DNA of 13,756 nucleotides. Source: Gammaproteobacteria bacterium (lineage in GTDB: Bacteria > Pseudomonadota > Gammaproteobacteria > GCA-001735895). The notes under the pieces are model-generated. The model was given only the letters and a program-made list of their open reading frames with translations, had not been told where the DNA came from and did not search any database. Where the stretch lies: assembly GCA_027293245.1 (NCBI GenBank), contig JAPUFZ010000017.1, positions 1 to 13,756 on the forward strand. The letters are read 5' to 3'. A program made the translations under genes and the position numbers. Shown here in pieces: positions 1 through 6,230 of this stretch (position 1 is its first letter; the number at the start of each line of letters is the position of its first letter).

Positions 1-170
1 CCAAATCCGCCGATATCCGCCCGACCATAGAATACCCATTTATCGGAAAGCGCAGTCCGATAATCAAGCCCAATAATAGGGTCAAGCCAGTCTTCTGAGG
101 CACTGGTAGTTGGCGACATTGGCAGAAAGTAACGAGGATTACGCCTGGTTTCAATGAAGTCTGACCCCAT
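1..170 (-). pseudogene. Outer-membrane beta-barrel protein fragment, cut by the window edge, probably lacking its N-terminus
   Basis: Reading leftwards, one open frame runs off the window edge. It contains EDWLDPIIGLDYR followed by LSDKWVFYGRADIGGFG, a pattern I associate with the barrel region of small proteobacterial outer-membrane proteins, where such strands normally lie well over 100 residues into the protein. Here the frame is closed by an in-frame TAG at 192-194, and no signal peptide precedes it. The first ATG (168-170) lies inside a REP-like palindrome and is only 3 bases from an AAGGAG (174-179), too close for a good ribosome site. I infer that the 5' part was lost or replaced. It could instead be an intact gene of another family that happens to start here. 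The call rests on a short match from memory and the gene continues outside the window. Confidence 0.35.
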
Positions 171-173
171 TGA
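151..173. repeat. REP-like imperfect palindrome
   Basis: TCAATGAAGTC and GACCCCATTGA flank a single central T, and the two 11-base arms match at 9 positions. The TCAATGGGGTCAGAC core (minus strand) resembles short repeats that I recall being scattered through gammaproteobacterial genomes beside RAYT (REP-associated tyrosine transposase) genes. No RAYT gene is in the window and I see no second copy here, so the family assignment is an inference. The palindrome overlaps the apparent start of the truncated barrel-protein frame. Confidence 0.4.
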
Positions 174-203
174 CTCCTTAACTCTGTAATCCTATTCGGG
201 CGA

Positions 204-232
204 ATAATAGCAAAGGATCGTCTATCCTCCAA
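204..232 (-). promoter_or_regulatory. Possible sigma70 promoter facing the left edge
   Basis: On the minus strand TTGGAG (227-232) and TATTAT (204-209) are separated by 17 bases, reading towards the truncated barrel-protein frame. It lies just beyond the end of the small secreted-protein gene. It could be the old promoter of the gene whose 5' part is missing. Only the motifs support it. Confidence 0.3.
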
Positions 233-258
233 GATGGCCGGCCGCTTTTGTATACCAT

Positions 259-621
259 TCAGGGTAACGGTACGGTATATTCCTCTGCCGAATAGCCATG
301 CACCGAGTCCTGTGCGCGAATCTTGACGGCTTTGGTTCCAGCCGGAATCTTGACCCCGGATAGCGAACGCGTAAACGGCTGTTCGTTGACATGCGGATGA
401 TATAGCACGCGCGACCCCAGCACTACGCCATCCAGTGTCACCACCTCCCACTGGTTGGCGTAATGATCCCAGCCTTCGTCCGCGTGTTGCAGGGTAACCG
501 AAAAAGTGCAACTGCTGTTGCACTCAACTTTAACATCGACGATGCTGGTCGCACCCGCAAATGCCAGTTTGCTGCCCAACAAAAGAGTGATTACGGTTAG
601 AATTCCGGGCATTGTTTTCAT
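259..621 (-). CDS. Small secreted conserved hypothetical protein (120 aa)
   Basis: The frame stays open to a TTG at 627, but the ATG at 621 is preferred because GAGGA lies 8 bases upstream of it. Residues 1-22 form a typical Sec signal peptide with a leucine-rich core and a likely cleavage after AFA, so the product should be periplasmic or exported. The mature part of about 98 residues has a Cys-x3-Cys pair (ECNSSC), HADEGWDHYANQWEV, LYHPHVNEQPFTRSL and a C-terminal RAQDSVHGY segment. The histidines and the WDHY and HPHVNEQPFTRSL blocks look conserved; I have the impression of similar uncharacterised proteins in other proteobacteria, but I cannot name a family or function. A beta-rich fold is likely. 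It begins 12 bases after the DUF2007 gene's stop and is probably the last gene of the prmB-djlA unit. Confidence 0.75.
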   Translation of the reverse strand: MKTMPGILTVITLLLGSKLAFAGATSIVDVKVECNSSCTFSVTLQHADEGWDHYANQWEVVTLDGVVLGSRVLYHPHVNEQPFTRSLSGVKIPAGTKAVKIRAQDSVHGYSAEEYTVPLP

Positions 622-639
622 TTTCAAATCCTCATCCTT

Positions 640-945
640 TCAATCGGCAGGCCTGCCGCATTTCCAGCACAACTCGAAGGCGTCGCCATTTTTTTCCTGA
701 CAGCCCTTACAATACCAGTAGCCATGCGCCGGTCCGAAGACGATTTTTTGCATTATTTCCTGCGCCTTGTCAAACTGCTTCTCATCGCTTATCCACAATT
801 CCGGCCAGGTATCGAAGGTGGCAAGGTCGCCGGCCCCGCCCGATGCATATTCATTGATAACCGAACAATCGATACCCTCGCCTTCTAACACATTTTTCAA
901 GTTGAAGATGATCATGCGGTTTTCATGGGTGTAGAGTTTCTTCAT
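640..945 (-). CDS. DUF2007 (putative signal-transducing) protein with C-terminal zinc ribbon
   Basis: The 101-residue protein starts MKKLYTHENRM and has the layout of DUF2007 proteins: a compact alpha/beta domain of about 70 residues with the signature NEYASGGAGDLA and DTWPELWI (residues 31-52). A linker follows, then a small zinc ribbon with four cysteines in two CxxC pairs (C79/C82 and C93/C96, as CKGC and CWKC). The DUF2007 fold is related to PII-like small domains and is called signal-transducing, but no ligand is established that I know of. The ribbon suggests zinc binding and contact with protein or nucleic acid. It starts 25 bases after djlA on the same strand and is followed after 12 bases by the secreted-protein gene, so co-transcription is likely. 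No strong ribosome site precedes the ATG. The family is fairly sure; the function is unknown. Confidence 0.8.
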   Translation of the reverse strand: MKKLYTHENRMIIFNLKNVLEGEGIDCSVINEYASGGAGDLATFDTWPELWISDEKQFDKAQEIMQKIVFGPAHGYWYCKGCQEKNGDAFELCWKCGRPAD

Positions 946-970
946 CGTTGATGCGCATGAGTGATTAAAC

Positions 971-1762
971 TCATAGTCCCCGGGCTTCTCGAATTGTTTC
1001 GTAGGCGCTTTTAATTTGCTGTGTCTTCTCGGTCGCGTCGGCGATCATCTCGTCCGGTAAGCCTCTGGATACCAGCTTGTCGGGATGATGCTGCGACATC
1101 AGGCGCCGGTAGGCCTTTTTCAGTTCAGAATCACTGACCGACTTGTCTAAAGCGAGCATGGCATAAGCATCTTCAATGGAGGTTTGCTTCGATTGGGCAG
1201 CTTGATACCCAGCCCGGCCAAATCCTGCCTTTAACATTTCCTCCAGGCGATCCAGTTGTGCCAGCGGCACCCCAAGACGCCCACAAATATGCCTGAGTAC
1301 CTTTTTTTCGGCCGGATGCATGATCCCATCGGCGTATGCGGCCTGTAGCTGAATCTCGAGGAACATCTGGATCAGGGTGGTCCGTCGCCTTGACTCCTGC
1401 CTAAACTGGTCGAGCACTTCATCGATTGGAAAATTGCGCGATTTGCCTTCGTTGAACAGTTTTCTCGCCGATTTGCGCATCTCGGCGGGCAGGCCAAGGT
1501 GGTGCATCACCGATTCGGCCAGTTTGATTTCGTCCTGGGTTACCTTACCGTCGGCCTTGGCAATGTATCCCATGACCGAGAAGGTGGCGGTAAAGAATGC
1601 GGCCTGAATCCGATCCTGTGCGCCGCCCTGCCAGTCTGTATCGCCAAGGGATCGCATACCCCGGTCAAAATTATGGCCAAAGGCGATGCCCATCAGCGCA
1701 CCCAGGGGGCCACCGATCATGAAACCAAACGCACCACCCAGTGCCTTACCCCACCATGCCAT
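971..1762 (-). CDS. djlA: DnaJ-like membrane co-chaperone DjlA
   Basis: The 263-residue protein has the three parts expected of DjlA in order. Residues 1-35 form a single glycine-rich N-terminal membrane segment (GGAFGFMIGGPLGALMGIAFGH). A TerB-like helical domain follows at about 50-160 (KADGKVTQDEI and YADGIMHPAEKKVL). A C-terminal J domain of about 65 residues carries the HPD motif at 226-228 (SQHHPDKLVSRGLP). DjlA is an inner-membrane, type III J protein that stimulates DnaK ATPase at the membrane; in E. coli it influences the Rcs envelope-stress pathway. The GLP after HPDK is typical of the family. Length is close to E. coli DjlA (about 270). A GGGGG ribosome site lies upstream of the ATG. 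It follows prmB by 39 bases on the same strand, with two small genes downstream. Confidence 0.93.
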   Translation of the reverse strand: MAWWGKALGGAFGFMIGGPLGALMGIAFGHNFDRGMRSLGDTDWQGGAQDRIQAAFFTATFSVMGYIAKADGKVTQDEIKLAESVMHHLGLPAEMRKSARKLFNEGKSRNFPIDEVLDQFRQESRRRTTLIQMFLEIQLQAAYADGIMHPAEKKVLRHICGRLGVPLAQLDRLEEMLKAGFGRAGYQAAQSKQTSIEDAYAMLALDKSVSDSELKKAYRRLMSQHHPDKLVSRGLPDEMIADATEKTQQIKSAYETIREARGL

Positions 1763-1801
1763 TATTAGACCCCCTGTCCGGGACTAGATAACGGAATCTG
1801 G

Positions 1802-2752
1802 TTAAACATGACTTGCCGCCCGTTGCCTGTCGCTGGACTGTTCAATTTTCGCCTGTTGTTGCCTGAGGTCCTGCCCCCGGATACAACAAACACCACTGCC
1901 GCCCAACTCGAAATCGATCCAGGTCATCGGCAAAAATTCATACTTTTCCATCATTGCAGCCTGCGAGTTACCCACCTCGATAAACATGACTCCCTGCCCA
2001 CTCAGAAAATCACCAGCACTTTGCAGTATCCGGTCAACCAGACTGAGCCCATCTTCGCCGGCAGCGAGACCAATACCGGGTTCGAATCGAAATTCCTCGG
2101 TGAGTTTACCCATATCATCCGCATCAACATAGGGCGGATTACAAACGATCAGGTCAAATTTTTGCGCGGGAATATCGTCAAACAAATCAGACTCATATAG
2201 GGTTAAATATCTCTCCAAATCGTGTTCGCGACAATTTATTCGTGCCACCTCAAGCGCCTCTGGAGATATATCTGAGGCGAAGACCGCGGCATCCTCAAAC
2301 ATATACTGACTGGCAATGGCGATACAGCCACTGCCGGTACACAGGTCCAGAATTTTGTGTACCCGGCCACTATCTACCCAGGGCTCGAAATGCGCGGAGA
2401 TCAATTCTGCAATAGGTGAGCGTGGCACCAGTACACGCTCGTCAACATAAAATTTGAGTCCACAGAACCATGATTCACGGGTAAGGTAAGCAGCCGGTTG
2501 TCGGGTCGTGACTCTTTCACGTAGCCGGTCGATAACCGCTTCGCGTTCGAGTGTGGTCAAGACACTATCGAGATAACTATCCGGCCAGTCGGGGGGCAGG
2601 GAAAGCGTGTGCAGGGTCAGGTATCTTGCTTCATCGAGCGCGGTCGCAAATCCGTGGCCAAAGCTCAGCTCATGCCTGCAGAATTCACTACTGGCCCAGC
2701 GAATGAAGTCCCGAATTGTCAACAACCCTTTCAGAGATTCACGATTGGCCAC
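1802..2752 (-). CDS. prmB: Ribosomal protein L3 N5-glutamine methyltransferase PrmB
   Basis: PrmB transfers a methyl group from S-adenosylmethionine to a glutamine of ribosomal protein L3 in the cytoplasm. The SAM-binding motif I is LDLCTGSGC (about residues 136-144 from the GTG start) and the catalytic glutamine-methylase motif is NPPY at 205-208. The N-terminal helical domain (TIRDFIRW, FGHG, DEA, LTLHTL) matches PrmB rather than PrmC or HemK. The frame stays open to an ATG at 2875, but that would overlap the divergent sco gene by 56 bases and add about 41 unrelated residues. GTG at 2752 gives 316 residues, close to E. coli PrmB (310); TTG at 2764 is the alternative. No clear ribosome site supports either. 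The C-terminus carries a Gln- and Ser-rich tail of about 20 residues. It is first in the minus-strand group with djlA. Confidence 0.9.
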   Translation of the reverse strand: MANRESLKGLLTIRDFIRWASSEFCRHELSFGHGFATALDEARYLTLHTLSLPPDWPDSYLDSVLTTLEREAVIDRLRERVTTRQPAAYLTRESWFCGLKFYVDERVLVPRSPIAELISAHFEPWVDSGRVHKILDLCTGSGCIAIASQYMFEDAAVFASDISPEALEVARINCREHDLERYLTLYESDLFDDIPAQKFDLIVCNPPYVDADDMGKLTEEFRFEPGIGLAAGEDGLSLVDRILQSAGDFLSGQGVMFIEVGNSQAAMMEKYEFLPMTWIDFELGGSGVCCIRGQDLRQQQAKIEQSSDRQRAASHV

Positions 2753-2753
2753 G

Positions 2754-2781
2754 TTGAGTTTCAAACCAGTTAAAATATAAT
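2754..2781 (+). promoter_or_regulatory. Sigma70-type promoter for sco
   Basis: TTGAGT (2754-2759) and a perfect TATAAT (2776-2781) are separated by 16 bases, placing the transcription start about 30 bases before the sco ATG at 2820. It overlaps the region just upstream of the proposed prmB GTG start, so the two divergent genes share a very small control region. Motif evidence only. Confidence 0.55.
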
Positions 2782-2819
2782 GCGCGGATTCTACACCATA
2801 TTTCGGATATCGGCTCACA

Positions 2820-3440
2820 ATGAAAAAACTGCATCTTGTTGCTATTACACTATTCGCGTTATGCTCCGGATTCATTGTCTCCTGGCTGGTTTATGACTCC
2901 AGGCCGGTTACCCTCGAAGCCGGCCATTGGTTCGCCGACCAGGCAAAGATTTTACCTGAATTTCGGTTGATCGATCACGATAATCAAAGCCTGGGCCATC
3001 CTCAGTTAACCGGCAAATGGAGTTTAATGTTTTTTGGTTATACCAACTGCCCTGATATTTGCCCGACCAGCTTACAAACCCTGAGCGAGGTGATGAGCGC
3101 GATTGACGACCCCGACGTTCGAAATGCGGTTCAGGTCATATTCGTTTCTGTCGACCCTGATCGAGATTCACCCGAGGTACTGAAAACTTACGTGCACTAT
3201 TTTAACGACGATTTTATCGGTACCACCGCACCGGTTTCGGACTTAAACCGCTTGACCAATGTGCTTGGTATTGCTCATAGTCGAGACCAGTCCAGTGAGA
3301 ACCAGACATCTTACGATGTCTCGCATAGCGCTGCGATAATATTAATCAATCCCTCAGTCAGGTACGCTGGCCTTTTCGGTGCCCCACACGACGCCTCGGC
3401 AATGGCGAGAGACATGGTCAAGATCGTCGAACGCAACTAG
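2820..3440 (+). CDS. SCO1/SenC/PrrC family copper chaperone for cytochrome c oxidase assembly
   Basis: The 206-residue protein has one N-terminal membrane segment (about residues 4-25), which should anchor a periplasmic thioredoxin-fold domain. The copper-binding set of the SCO family is complete: CxxxC at C77 and C81 (GYTNCPDICPTSL) and the distant histidine H169 (YDVSHSAAI). The SVDPDRDSPEVLKTY block is also characteristic. SCO proteins bind Cu(I)/Cu(II) and help load or reduce the CuA centre of subunit II of cytochrome c oxidase. The gene is divergent from prmB and has its own promoter-like sequence. Its stop is followed after 28 bases by a leftover of a PCu(A)C copper chaperone, the usual partner in CuA assembly, and then by psd. 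Assignment to the family is firm; the exact target oxidase is not visible here. Confidence 0.92.
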   Translation: MKKLHLVAITLFALCSGFIVSWLVYDSRPVTLEAGHWFADQAKILPEFRLIDHDNQSLGHPQLTGKWSLMFFGYTNCPDICPTSLQTLSEVMSAIDDPDVRNAVQVIFVSVDPDRDSPEVLKTYVHYFNDDFIGTTAPVSDLNRLTNVLGIAHSRDQSSENQTSYDVSHSAAIILINPSVRYAGLFGAPHDASAMARDMVKIVERN

Positions 3441-3468
3441 CCCGCATATTGCACGGAGGCGCCTTGAT

Positions 3469-3630
3469 ATGGCCTGTTTAAATACCACATCTGCATTAGT
3501 TAAATGTAATCAGGGACCCCTAATAATGATGAATCCGCAGGAACAATTAATACCCGGGGAAAAAGTAGCCGTGACACTCCATTACCAGGATCGAAAAACA
3601 CAAACTATCGATATGGTAGTAAGAAAATAA
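3469..3630 (+). pseudogene. C-terminal remnant of a PCu(A)C (DUF461) copper chaperone
   Basis: An in-frame 53-codon ORF begins at ATG 3469, 9 bases after a perfect GGAGG (3455-3459). Its last 37 residues (from GPLIMMNPQEQLIPGEKV to VTLHYQDRKTQTIDMVVRK) match from memory the last strands of PCu(A)C proteins, where the equivalent is typically GLHIMLM, then PLKPGD, then LTLTF. A full PCu(A)C is about 150 residues with a signal peptide and a His/Met copper site. Here the signal peptide and most of the domain are absent, and the HxM pair is replaced by LIM, so copper binding is not expected. The first 16 residues match nothing I recognise. The most likely history is an in-frame deletion of the gene's middle. 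The ORF ends 2 bases before the psd ATG, so it may persist as a short coupling leader or expressed microprotein. Confidence 0.65.
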
Positions 3631-3632
3631 CC

Positions 3633-4520
3633 ATGATTAACCCGATCCAACAGGGTAAAAAAGACAAGCTGAAAATCTGGCTATTTTATCTATTGCCGCA
3701 CCACTTTGTTTCGCGCCTGGTTTTCTTTGTCACACGCCGGCAGGGCCCGGTCGCGCAACCACTGATCAAATGGTTCATTCGGAAATTTGATGTTGATATG
3801 AGCGATTCGGATTGTCCAGACCCTGAGGGATTTAAGACTTTTAACGAATTCTTTACCCGCTCGCTGAAGCAGGATGCCCGTCCGGTAGTACCCGGTGAAA
3901 ACACGATTGCCTGCCCGGTCGACGGCACCGTATCCGCAGCCGGTAATATTGAGGAGCAGAGTATATTTCAGGCCAAGGGTCACCAATATACGGTGCGCGA
4001 ATTACTCGGCGGTGACGCATCCCTGAGCGCCCTGTTCAATAACGGTCGGTTCGCGACGGTATACCTGGCCCCGTACAACTACCACCGCATTCATATGCCT
4101 GTCAGTGGCGTATTGAAAAAAATGATTCACGTGCCCGGGCGATTATTCAGTGTCGCCCCCTGGACGGTCAGCGCTATACCACGGTTGTTTGCGCGTAATG
4201 AACGCGTGGTCTGCCTGTTTTCTACACCAGCGGGACCCATTGCAATGGTGCTCGTGGGCGCTATCAATGTCGCCGCAATCGAAACCGTATGGGCCGGGCT
4301 CATCACGCCGCCAAAGGGTAAAAGAATTTCACAGTTTGACTATAGTCACACCCGCAAGCAATACCTGAAAGGTACAGAAATGGGCCGTTTCAATATGGGC
4401 TCAACCGTAATATTGCTGACCGCAGGCAATGTTGAGTGGTTACAGAAATTTCGCGCCGGACAGGTGATGAAAATGGGTGAGATGATAGGACATTTTCCAT
4501 CGCCGAAGTCGTCCACCTAG
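3633..4520 (+). CDS. psd: Phosphatidylserine decarboxylase proenzyme
   Basis: Psd converts phosphatidylserine to phosphatidylethanolamine at the inner membrane. The 295-residue proenzyme aligns along its length with E. coli Psd as I recall it. The self-cleavage motif is MGST (255-258) in place of the usual LGST; cleavage between G256 and S257 would turn S257 into the pyruvoyl group and leave a 39-residue alpha chain. The other catalytic residues are visible as D97 (CPVDGTV) and H154 (YHRIHMP). RTFNEFF-like (KTFNEFFTR), NLFARNERV-like (RLFARNERV) and IETVWAGLITPP blocks are typical of the proteobacterial type. The ATG is 2 bases after the stop of the PCu(A)C remnant and has no strong ribosome site of its own, suggesting translational coupling. 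It converges with epmA with 11 bases between stops, with no clear terminator. Confidence 0.95.
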   Translation: MINPIQQGKKDKLKIWLFYLLPHHFVSRLVFFVTRRQGPVAQPLIKWFIRKFDVDMSDSDCPDPEGFKTFNEFFTRSLKQDARPVVPGENTIACPVDGTVSAAGNIEEQSIFQAKGHQYTVRELLGGDASLSALFNNGRFATVYLAPYNYHRIHMPVSGVLKKMIHVPGRLFSVAPWTVSAIPRLFARNERVVCLFSTPAGPIAMVLVGAINVAAIETVWAGLITPPKGKRISQFDYSHTRKQYLKGTEMGRFNMGSTVILLTAGNVEWLQKFRAGQVMKMGEMIGHFPSPKSST

Positions 4521-4531
4521 TGGCTCCAGGG

Positions 4532-5464
4532 CTAGTGGGGAAAACTCAGCGTCTGATCGATACAATCCAGACCTTGTAATACCATCAGCAAACGGTCTAG
4601 CCCGAGGGCCACGCCTGCGCATTCGGGCATTCCCGATTCCAGTGCTGCGAGTAATTGTTCATCCACTGGATATTGCGGCAATCCTTTTGACTGGCGTCGA
4701 CTATTGTCCATTTCAAATCGGCGACGCTGCTGTTTCGCATCGATCAACTCGGAAAATCCATTGGCCAGTTCCAGGTCGTTGTAAAATAATTCGAATCGTT
4801 CTGCGACCTTCGGGTTAATGGCACTGACTCTGGCCAGAGCAGCCTGCGAGACCGGATAGTCATAGACAAATACATAGCCCTGTAACCCCGGTGAAACAAC
4901 CATGCTAATCAATAAATCCAGGCATTGGTCAAAGTCTAATGTACTGGTGTCGGTCCCGGGTACCAGCTCACGGGTACGTGTGCGCAATGCCGGCAATTGA
5001 ATACTGTTGATATCGACATCAGTATGTTCGATCAGGATATTTCGATAAGACCGGCGCTGAAAGCTATTGGTTCGCTCACTCAGGAGGTCGATTAGATTCT
5101 CCATCTGGTCCATCAACGCATGATAATCGTAGCCGATACGATACCATTCCAGCAGGGTAAACTCGGGCTGATGCCGTCGGCCCTTTTCGGCTTCGCGAAA
5201 CGCATGGCAAATTTGATAGATTGAACCACTGCCGGCAGCCAGCAGTCGTTTCATGGCAAATTCCGGGGAAGTCTGCAGATAGAGTTCCTGCCCCTGGTTA
5301 TGGGCCCGCATCGACGCGATCTGAGCATCGGTGTTGGTAGTCCCGGACAACAGCGGCGTATCCACTTCGAGAAATTCACGTGCCTCAAAAAAGGCCCTGA
5401 TACGCCGATAGATTCGGGCTCTGTGCCGCAGACTTTCAATAGTTGCCGTCGGTCGCCAACCCAT
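4532..5464 (-). CDS. epmA: EF-P (R)-beta-lysine ligase EpmA (PoxA/GenX/YjeA)
   Basis: EpmA attaches (R)-beta-lysine to a conserved lysine of elongation factor P. The 310-residue protein is a class II lysyl-tRNA synthetase catalytic core lacking the N-terminal OB-fold anticodon domain, which is the hallmark of EpmA (E. coli 325 aa). Motif 1 (EFLEVDTP, 30-37), TSPEFAMKRLL (65-75), motif 2 (HAFR, then HQPEFTLLEWYRIGYD, 87-114) and motif 3 (GVALGLDRLLM, 284-294) are all present. The ATG at 5464 is preceded by GAGG at 7 bases. The gene begins 35 bases after efp on the same strand, so enzyme and substrate are probably co-transcribed. The aminomutase EpmB that makes beta-lysine is not in the window. 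The substrate could be alpha-lysine if the genome lacks EpmB. Confidence 0.95.
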   Translation of the reverse strand: MGWRPTATIESLRHRARIYRRIRAFFEAREFLEVDTPLLSGTTNTDAQIASMRAHNQGQELYLQTSPEFAMKRLLAAGSGSIYQICHAFREAEKGRRHQPEFTLLEWYRIGYDYHALMDQMENLIDLLSERTNSFQRRSYRNILIEHTDVDINSIQLPALRTRTRELVPGTDTSTLDFDQCLDLLISMVVSPGLQGYVFVYDYPVSQAALARVSAINPKVAERFELFYNDLELANGFSELIDAKQQRRRFEMDNSRRQSKGLPQYPVDEQLLAALESGMPECAGVALGLDRLLMVLQGLDCIDQTLSFPH

Positions 5465-5499
5465 GATTAAACCTCGTCGATAACCCTAATCCTGAGTTG

Positions 5500-6069
5500 T
5501 TACTTTTTCACTCTCGACATATATTCTCCCGAGCGGGTATCGACGCGCACGACCTCACCAATTTCCAGAAAAAGTGGTACCTTGACAACCGCTCCAGTCT
5601 CCAGCGTTGCTGGTTTGGTACCACCCTGGGCGGTATCGCCTTTTAAACCGGGATCAGTATCCGATACCTCCAGTTCGACGAAATTAGGCGGGGTGATAGC
5701 AATGGGATTACCATTATATAGCGTCACTTCACAACTATCTTGTGCCTTCAGCCACAAATACGAATCGGCAACCGCATTGGCATCAGCCGCATGTTGCTCG
5801 AAGCTATCCGGCACCATAAAATGCCAGAATTCGCCGTCGCTATATAGATATTGCATGTCGATATTAATAACGTCCGCGGCATCGAGCGATTCGCCTGATT
5901 TAAAGGTTTTATCCAGTACCCTGCCAGTTTTCAAGTTACGAATCTTCACCCGATTAAACGCCTGACCTTTTCCCGGCTTAACGAATTCATTTTCAATAAT
6001 CGCGCACGGATCCCCATCGATCATCACCTTTAAGCCGCTGCGAAACTCGTTGGTACTAAAACTGGCCAT
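5500..6069 (-). CDS. efp: Elongation factor P
   Basis: EF-P binds between the P and E sites of the ribosome and rescues stalling at consecutive prolines. The 189-residue protein has the KOW-like N-terminal domain and two OB domains of the family, with strong matches to E. coli EF-P ([10 protein letters not shown], [33 protein letters not shown]). Starting at ATG 6069, the modified lysine falls at residue 34 in KPGKGQ, exactly as in E. coli. The frame also extends one codon to a GTG at 6072, but AGGA stands 7 bases before the ATG and the K34 numbering favours the ATG. The lysine lies in the lysine-type loop recognised by EpmA, whose gene follows directly. A promoter-like pair lies upstream at 6094-6123. 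Confidence 0.96.
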   Translation of the reverse strand: MASFSTNEFRSGLKVMIDGDPCAIIENEFVKPGKGQAFNRVKIRNLKTGRVLDKTFKSGESLDAADVINIDMQYLYSDGEFWHFMVPDSFEQHAADANAVADSYLWLKAQDSCEVTLYNGNPIAITPPNFVELEVSDTDPGLKGDTAQGGTKPATLETGAVVKVPLFLEIGEVVRVDTRSGEYMSRVKK

Positions 6070-6093
6070 CACATTATCCTGACAAAAAAGGCA

Positions 6094-6123
6094 ATGATAA
6101 CGGATTCCACTTCAATGCGACAA
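6094..6123 (-). promoter_or_regulatory. Possible sigma70 promoter for efp-epmA
   Basis: On the minus strand TTGTCG (6118-6123) and TATCAT (6094-6099) are 18 bases apart, about 25 bases before the efp ATG. It is a moderate match to consensus in the 161-base divergent spacer. Motif evidence only. Confidence 0.4.
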
Positions 6124-6158
6124 ATCATCGAGTGATTAAATAGATATTATCCTGGAAA

Positions 6159-6179
6159 CCCCCGGTAAAAGGCCGGTGG
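6159..6179. other. Short GC hairpin in the efp/fimX divergent spacer
   Basis: CCCCCGG (6159-6165) can pair with CCGGTGG (6173-6179) with one mismatch around a 7-base loop. It has no trailing T run, so it is not an intrinsic terminator on either strand. The rest of the spacer holds a TATGAT at 6197-6202 that could be a -10 for the fimX-like gene, but without a recognisable -35. The hairpin could be an operator or chance. Confidence 0.25.
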
Positions 6180-6230
6180 ACCAGGGCAATTTAAGCTATG
6201 ATTAAAAACTCGAAAATGCAATGAATTCGA

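Noticed and set aside
622..627. TTG start two codons upstream for the small secreted protein
   Set aside because: The ATG at 621 has a well-spaced GAGGA, while the TTG would be too close to it. The signal peptide is typical from the ATG.
1808..2200. 130-codon open frame on the plus strand
   Set aside because: It lies antisense within prmB, whose motifs (LDLCTGSGC, NPPY) are firm. The product has no recognisable features and no ribosome site.
2753..2875. N-terminal extension of PrmB from ATG 2875
   Set aside because: It overlaps the divergent sco gene and its promoter, adds residues unlike PrmB, and makes the protein about 45 residues longer than the family.
4513..4538. CCAC-CTA-GTGG palindrome and a 7-base direct repeat CTAGTGG at the psd/epmA junction
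   Set aside because: Too short and without a T run to be a terminator. It includes the two stop codons and is probably chance.
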